This document shows, piece by piece, positions 59,301-64,000 of a stretch of 64,000 nt of DNA; the first letter of the stretch is position 1; each line of letters starts with the position of its first letter. Made by a program: the position numbers and the translations under genes. A model generated the notes under the pieces. The model was not told the origin of the DNA and ran no database searches. It saw only the letters and a list, made by a program, of their open reading frames with translations. The DNA is from Gibbula magus (Eukaryota > Mollusca > Gastropoda > Trochida > Trochidae): contig OW388305.1 of the NCBI GenBank assembly GCA_936450465.1, positions 39,131,187 through 39,195,186 on the forward strand. The letters run 5' to 3'.

Positions 59301-60906
59301 GAATATAAGGATTGTAAACGATAAATAGTCATGGTACACGTAGACTTACATATAGTCTCAGAAATATTTTTTCTTAACAACTTTTACAATTCAAATAGTT
59401 AAACTAAAAGAAGCCTTAAAGATGCATGGATATCTAAAATGAGCAAACGAGACTTGCTATAATTTTCCAGATTGAATATTATGTTCTATGGTCTAGGTGA
59501 CAGACTGATGGTACAAAGGTACATGGTACATGGTAGTGGCACGTGGTTCTGTGCATATCACAGTCGACTGCTATCAGTGAAGTTCAGCAACAATGGGCGC
59601 GGCTTGCCGCATGGGTGGGTTACCCGCTTCAATGCTGAATTAACTGAGAGTTTGAAGGGTGATTCCCTGCCCCACACTGAGACATGAGTGGAAAGACTTA
59701 TGGTGTCACCCTGGGTTAGTGACTTTATTCAACGCGTGCCTCTGTTCACCCAGCAGTAAGTGGGTACCTGGTGTAAGATGTGGAGGGGTGACCTTTAAGC
59801 GCTTTGCGGAAACTTAGGATAGACCAGGGTAATAATGTTGGAAGCGCCAACAACGTGGAGATTTGTGCGCTATATAAAACCTATCCATTGTTATTATTAT
59901 TTCTTAAATGACCCCCTTGCCAGTTGAAATAATATATTAAGTGTATCTACCTCTACTAAATGGTATAAAGATACTAGTGACGTTTCCCGCAACACAATAA
60001 TGGCTATGCATTGAGATGAAACCTGCGAGCATCGGCTGGAACAAGCGAACCTTTGGTGGTACTGCACTGAAATTCAGTGTAGCATTGCACCCAAACCTTA
60101 CTGCGTGTAGAACAGTCCCCCACAGCACACTAAGTTGCCGAACACCTGGCGGCCTGCTTAATGGTAAAAGGTCACTGGTTACGTTTTGCCCATGTTTTAT
60201 CAAGATCTTGCTTATGTTCCAGATAAAAGATTTTACCATTATTTTACCATTTTGTTAGATCAAGTCTGCTACTTTCAACCAAACGTGAATCATCAGTACT
60301 AGTAGCACCTTGTATTACGTCGTATTATTATTGACCATGACGGACGTAACATAAATGGTTTCAGCTGTTGGTAAGTGGCTCGTAATGGGTGTTGACATAC
60401 GTACCATTACTTACATAATAAACAGGATATGCACATACATGAATGTTTTTTTAAATACTATTTTGAAAAATACACAAAGCTGCAATTAGGTAGTTGCGAG
60501 GTGAGGTGAGGTGAGTTCATTGCTCATTGAGCGCTACATTGAGCGCTCATTTCTCCTGAACGACACGGTGCGATTCCTCGAGGTTTGCTCGCTTTGCTAC
60601 GTAGCGCTACATTGAGCAATCGCGTTAAGGAGAGGTTTAATGTAGCGCTCAACGAGCGATTATAAGCGCTCGTTGTTATGGAACAGAGCCCAGGGCTCAA
60701 TTTCTGGAGTGCGCGATATGCAACAGAGGTTAGAATGGAAGAATTGAGTGGAGTAACACATATTGGAAAAGATGGTTGCAAACGTACACTATAACATCAG
60801 CACTTTCAGAGCACCTAATCACCTATGTTGAATTAAATCAGTATGTCAGTATCTCGAGTGCTCACCTTACGTCTAGTACATTCCAATTACACATTCTACC
60901 ATCCAT
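47346..60906 (-). CDS. PH-domain, Ser/Pro-rich scaffold protein (seven exons)
   Basis: Exons, in order: 60906-60866, 54467-54314, 53318-53192, 50080-49965, 49468-49364, 48929-48087, 47402-47346. All joins keep phase and give 480 residues. Residues 1-95 form a pleckstrin-homology domain: WNVLDVRYWYVIKGVHLYCY near 8-27 and the closing helix DEMEKWSDALQAAA at 78-91, with the conserved Trp. Residues 115-146 and 214-236 are charged helices likely to coil. Residues 342-451 are Ser-rich with SPRSPRSPASPR and several Ser-Pro sites, likely phosphorylated. The chain ends FEEFTKQALAQSVLTSH. PH proteins of this kind act at membranes or actin; I do not recognise the family (AFAP1-like is one weak option). 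The first exon is the least sure: a stop lies nine codons upstream of its ATG with no AG between, so it must start there or be wrong. Confidence 0.75.
47403..48086. repeat. diverged tandem repeat in the last intron of the PH gene
   Basis: A unit of about 120-130 bases with TTTGATTCAGGGACT and TTTAGAGTACCTTCTC recurs four or five times (from about 47,520 to 48,050). Confidence 0.6.
49625..49923 (-). mobile_element. tRNA-derived SINE family B, copy 1
   Basis: Read on the minus strand it starts with GGGATAGCGCAGTGATTAGC, has a box-B-like GGTCCGAATCCCGCCAGGGG, and ends TTAAACCCTAACTCAC. In a PH-gene intron. Confidence 0.8.
50312..52322. repeat. 435-bp tandem array of TGACCTTGACCTTTGACC-type sites
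   Basis: Four units start near 50,550, 50,975, 51,409 and 51,844. Each carries TGACCTTGACCTT, CAAAGTGTTAATAGTTGAAA, TCTCCATAGTTGATATACAC and CTTGACCTTTGACCTTGAAT. The outer ends AGCAGCTCCGA and TCGGAGCTGCT suggest one mobile element with inner tandem growth. It lies between exons 3 and 4 of the PH gene. Confidence 0.85.
52414..52670 (-). mobile_element. SINE family B, worn copy 2
   Basis: Shares CCGCTTTCAAGAGTATTTCA and GCAGGGAGAAAGCCC with the family but has many changes; the tRNA head is hardly visible. Confidence 0.65.
53429..53788 (+). mobile_element. MITE family A, copy 10
   Basis: TTAAAGGGACAGCAGCACG to CGTGCTACTGCCCCTTCAA; right TTAA mutated. In the intron after the PH-coding exon. 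The rest of 53,320-54,310 shows nothing. Confidence 0.85.
54963..55488 (-). mobile_element. SINE family B, copy 3, split by a nested MITE
   Basis: The SINE body runs 54,963-55,168, is broken inside GTGTAGAACAGTTCTCTACT, and resumes at 55,387 with its tRNA-like head (GCGGGATAGCGTAGTGGTCA on the minus strand). Confidence 0.8.
55169..55386. mobile_element. MITE family D, copy 2, nested in a SINE
   Basis: GGCTCCGTTCCATAACAGCG at the left, GAGAGGTTTAAAAGC and CTCTTGAACACGGCCC at the right; the flanking SINE halves join up across it. Confidence 0.75.
55489..55626 (-). mobile_element. SINE family B, partial copy 4
   Basis: Only the head half is present (GGGCGGGATAGCGCAGTGGT on the minus strand) abutting copy 3. 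Bases 55,640-56,640 show no further element. Confidence 0.75.
56652..57063 (-). mobile_element. SINE family B, copy 5, split by a LINE tail
   Basis: GAGGTGAGTTGGGGTTAAAC to CGCTATCCCGCCCCTC, interrupted at TAGTATTAT (56,718-56,820) by a LINE 3' end. Confidence 0.85.
56722..56820 (+). mobile_element. LINE 3' end nested in a SINE
   Basis: Contains GTTATGGGCCGATGGCCTAC and ends AATTGAATTGAATG; the SINE word TATTAT repeats on both sides as a likely target duplication. Confidence 0.7.
58128..58255. repeat. 65-bp tandem duplication
   Basis: Two copies of TCAGAGACTTCTTATCAGTA through TATAGATGGCATA with two or three differences. The stretch 57,070-58,120 holds no supported gene. Confidence 0.9.
58660..58930. 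repeat. degenerate 20-25-bp tandem repeat
   Basis: About ten copies of TTCTTTAAATTCAATTGG-like words. Confidence 0.8.
59660..59905 (+). mobile_element. SINE-like element, copy 2
   Basis: CCCACACTGAGACATGAGTG, CTTATGGTGTCACCCTGGGT, CACCCAGCAGTAAGTGGGTA, and GCGCTATATAAAACCTATCC with a TTATTATTATT tail; matches 3229-3520. Confidence 0.7.
59985..60150 (-). mobile_element. SINE family B, partial copy 6
   Basis: Body only: GAAACCTGCGAGCATCGGCT and GCATTGCACCCAAACCTTAC. Confidence 0.75.
60497..60692. mobile_element. MITE family D, copy 3, with SINE-tail sequence before it
   Basis: GCGAGGTGAGGTGAGGTGAG (SINE B tail) is followed by TTGAGCGCTACATTGAGCGC and ends GTTGTTATGGAACAGAGCCC. Confidence 0.65.
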
Positions 60907-61364
60907 CCAGGCGATTGATGTGAGATGTTTTCATTTTACGTCATAATTTTTATCTGTGAATACTTAGACAGTTACTCAGTGGGAATCAAGTGTTTTGTAT
61001 CATCTTTGAGGTATTTCATTGATTAAAATAAGATAAATCGGCGCACTTTCATTAATACTGGTATTCAATTGCGTCATTTGGATGGTAAAGTGCAGATAGT
61101 GGTGAAATGTGATATTATGAAGATACTGTTTTTTAAATATATGATATGTGAGAGTTACAATTTCTTTATGAAAATCATAATTCTAAAATAGACATACAAT
61201 TTTCAACTTGACAAACGATTCACTAGAAGGTCTGTTATCAAAACTCAACAAGGATTGGCAAGCAAAATTAAAAATATATTCTACAGTATCATTGACACGT
61301 CGTGGTTTCAACAAACTATCCAGACTATCCCGAGAAATAGGGTGGTGGTCTTCTTACGAGTAAA

Positions 61365-61830
61365 TTTCCATAATTCATGCAATTTCAAAATATGTATTAG
61401 TAACAAATGCAATTCTAAAATGTTCAATAGAGAACCGACCTTGATCATAAAATTTGTTTTCCAAAATAAAACCAAAAGCATGCGACCAACTGGAACCAAG
61501 CAATTTCAAAATTAGATTTAATACTTCTTAAATTTTGAATAGATAAATAACTTTGCATATACAATGTGTTCTCCAGAATGAAAATCAGAAGCATGCGACC
61601 AAGGGGTATCAGACAATTTAAATTATTAATTAAAAACAAATCCGTTAATTTCAATAGAGAAATCACCTTGAATAAACAGTTCTTTCTCCAAGGTGAAAAC
61701 CAAACACATGCGAAAAACGGGACCCATGCAAAAACAAGCCCGTGAATTTTCATTTGAGAAATAACCATGAACCAAATAAACATAGTTCGTTCTCCAAAAA
61801 GAACACCAAAAGGAACCAACGACAACAGAA
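61365..61830. repeat. diverged 115-bp tandem repeat
   Basis: Four units share AAGCATGCGACCAA and TTCTCCAGAATGAAAATCAG or like words. The long minus-strand frames here (61,308-61,934) follow from the repeat and are not considered genes. Other parts of 60,910-62,240 show nothing. Confidence 0.7.
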
Positions 61831-62249
61831 CAAAATCTAGCGGAATACAAGAGGTGAGCAAGGAACCTACCTATCTGGAATCCTGTGACCAGGTTATGTG
61901 AATTATTCGTGAGATAGGAAGTGTACTCTATCAACTATCAGCAGATCATACACAAATGCTCAGACCAGAGCAAATGCCACATGTATACACACTGCTCCTA
62001 AACCCTACTCGCACCCAGAGATCCGAGGTTACAGTGCAACACCAAGTACGACCATCAAACATAAGCAGGATATAACTAATATGCATCCTATCTAATTGAC
62101 TACTGAGTCCGTACTCTATAGATCGAGGTATACTACTTCTGCTGCTTTGCCGGTTCGTATTTGCAGGGTAATTATGGTTGTAGGTGTCGAAATTTGTTTG
62201 GTTAATCAGTTGTATGAAGCTTGATGCAGTGTAACAACTCACCTGAAAG

Positions 62250-62397
62250 AGGGTGAGGTGAGTTGGGGTTTAACGCCGCTTTCAAGAGTATTTCGCTTAT
62301 ATCGCGGCTGCTAGTATTATGGCAGGGAGAAAGCCAACAATGTCTTGTGGCTATGCGTTGCGGTGGAACCTGCGAGCATCGGCTAGAACTAGCGAGT
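62250..62397 (-). mobile_element. SINE family B, partial copy 7
   Basis: Tail half, GTGAGGTGAGTTGGGGTTTA to TCGGCTAGAACTAGCGA, directly followed by the next copy. Confidence 0.85.
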
Positions 62398-62706
62398 GAG
62401 TGAGTGAGTGAGTTGGTGTTTAACGCCGCTTACAAGAGTATTTCACTTATATCGCGGCTGCTAGTATTATGGCAGGGAGAAAGCCCGCAACGCCATGTGG
62501 CTATGCTTTGCGGTGAAACCTGCGAGCATCGGCTGGAACTAGCGAACCATGGGTGGTACTGCACTGAAATTCAGTGTAACATTGCACCCAAACCTTACTG
62601 CGTGCAGAACAGTTCTTTACTGCAAACAAAGTTGCCACGCCCCTGGCGGGATTCAAACCTCGGACCTCTTGATCCGAAGCTGAACACGCTAACTACTGCG
62701 CTTTTT
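62398..62706 (-). mobile_element. SINE family B, copy 8, most complete
   Basis: GTGAGTGAGTGAGTGAGTTG tail, CCGCTTACAAGAGTATTTCA body and, on the minus strand, head GCGCAGTAGTTAGCGTGTTC and box B GGTTTGAATCCCGCCAGGGG. Confidence 0.85.
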
Positions 62707-63054
62707 AAATCAATGACATGCTTGGCTTTCTAGGTCTATATGTCGATATCTTCCCTTGTACTAAACACATCTCAATTTAAAGACTGAGAGGAGTCTAGAT
62801 GACAAGGAATGTGTACTTCAAACCCCCATTAGAAATATATTACAGAGAAAAAAGTGAGGGCAAATGCGAACGGATTAAGGGATAGACTTTTTAAGCTTTC
62901 CAGATGTTCGCTGTGGTGCAGTTAGACACTTGGTTAGTTTTGAGGAAAAGGTCATGTTGTGAAAGGAAATGTGTTTGATTTATGCCCCAGTTTCAATACT
63001 TTTGATTAAACTGTTTCCCATTTGTTATATCTTGAACGTTTAATTATTCATTTA

Positions 63055-63305
63055 AGTGTCATTCCACATATACCACATACCATACCACATATCATTCAAC
63101 ACATCAGATCACATACCATACCTTACCAGACATCATACAACACATCATATCACATATCATATCACACATCACACCACATACTATACCATATACCATTCCA
63201 CACATCATATCACACATCATTCAACACATATCACACATCATTCAACACATATCACATGAAACACAAATGTATCATACAACACATCATGTCACATTTCATA
63301 CCACA
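63055..63305. repeat. degenerate CACATCATA / CACATACC repeat
   Basis: Words such as ACACATCATATCACACATCA recur with drift; reading frames here are His/Thr/Tyr-rich artefacts. Confidence 0.9.
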
Positions 63306-64000
63306 TACCAACGACACTGACCACGTGGATATATACCGGCTACTAAGACTGACCATGTCGATCCTTGCTACTGAGACTAACCACGTGGATAGCAGCTGCT
63401 GAGACTGACCACGTGGATAGCAGCTCCTGAGACTGATAACGAGGATAGCAGCTACTGAGAATGACCACGTGGATAGCAGCTACTGAGACTGACCACGTGG
63501 ATAGCAGCTCCTGAGACTGACCACGTGGATAGCAGCTCCTGAGACTGACCACGTGGATAGCAGCTGCTGAGACTGACCACGTGAATAGCAGCTACTGAGA
63601 CTGACCACGTGGATAGCAGCTCCTGAGACTGACCACGTGGATAGCAGCTCCTGAGACTGACCACGTGGATAGCAGCTGCTGAGACTGACCACGTGAATAG
63701 CAGCTACTGAGACTGAGCACGTGGATAGCAGCTGCTAAGACTGACCACGAGGATAGCAGCTCATGAGACTGACCAGGTGGATAGCAGCTACTGAGAACGA
63801 CCACGTGGATAGCAGCTACTGAGACTGATAACGAGGATAGCAGCTACTGAGAATGACCACGTGGATAGCAGCTCCTGAGACTGATAACGAGGATAGCAGC
63901 TACTGAGAATGACCACGTGGATAGCAGCTGCTGAGACTGACCACGTGGATAACAGCTGCTAAGACTGACCACGAGGATAGCAGGTACTGAGAACGACCAC
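63306..64000. repeat. 28-bp minisatellite, runs off the window
   Basis: About 24 copies of GAGACTGACCACGTGGATAG plus CAGCTCCT, period 28. Most copies keep CCACGTGG. The unit is not a multiple of three and the frames on the minus strand are not genes. Higher-order variants (CTCCTGAG, CTGCTGAG, CTACTGAG) alternate. Confidence 0.95.

Noticed and set aside
61308..61934. Hydrophobic minus-strand frames of 100-138 residues
   Set aside because: They are produced by a 115-bp tandem repeat read in different phases; no splice or start context.
63306..64000. CRISPR-like array
   Set aside because: 28-bp units abut with no spacers, in a eukaryotic setting; it is a minisatellite.

Overview
The window reads as nuclear DNA of a marine mollusc, most likely a gastropod. 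This is inference: genes are sparse, AT-rich and split by introns; two families of tRNA-derived SINEs and many short inverted-repeat elements crowd the gaps; and a family-92 glycosyltransferase, a secreted C-type lectin and secreted cysteine-rich peptides lie side by side, a mix typical of molluscs. No species can be fixed without a search.

Layout. 1-17,100: a cluster of four small two-exon genes (three on the minus strand, one on the plus strand). Each encodes a signal peptide, then one exon carrying six cysteines in the order C-x6-C-x7-C-x7/8-C-x5/6/7-CC. All four are interrupted by one phase-1 intron and all four end in hydrophobic-Gly, three with an added Lys or Arg. This looks like an undescribed defensin-like peptide family. 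18,524-18,829: a His/Gly/Ser-rich protein on the minus strand. 19,000-25,900: repeats only. 25,967-31,749 (+): a secreted C-type lectin in four exons. 33,627-35,872 (+): a GT92 glycosyltransferase in two coding exons. 36,200-47,300: mostly transposable elements, with one unassigned exon-like frame near 42.1 kb. 47,346-60,906 (-): a seven-exon gene for a PH-domain, Ser/Pro-rich scaffold protein; one of its introns holds a tandem array of nuclear-receptor-type half-sites. 61,000-64,000: SINEs and minisatellites, ending in a 28-bp array that runs off the window.

How the parts relate. The peptide genes, the lectin and perhaps the GT92 enzyme would all act in the secretory pathway or mucus/haemolymph; a shared role in surface defence is inference only. 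The repeats matter for the genes: one MITE family (ten copies, TTAA at the ends of most) sits in the peptide introns and directly behind the lectin and GT92 stop codons, and a 355-bp-spaced duplication fills the shared upstream region of peptide genes 3 and 4. All exon joins below were worked out by hand from splice signals and reading phase, with no transcript evidence.
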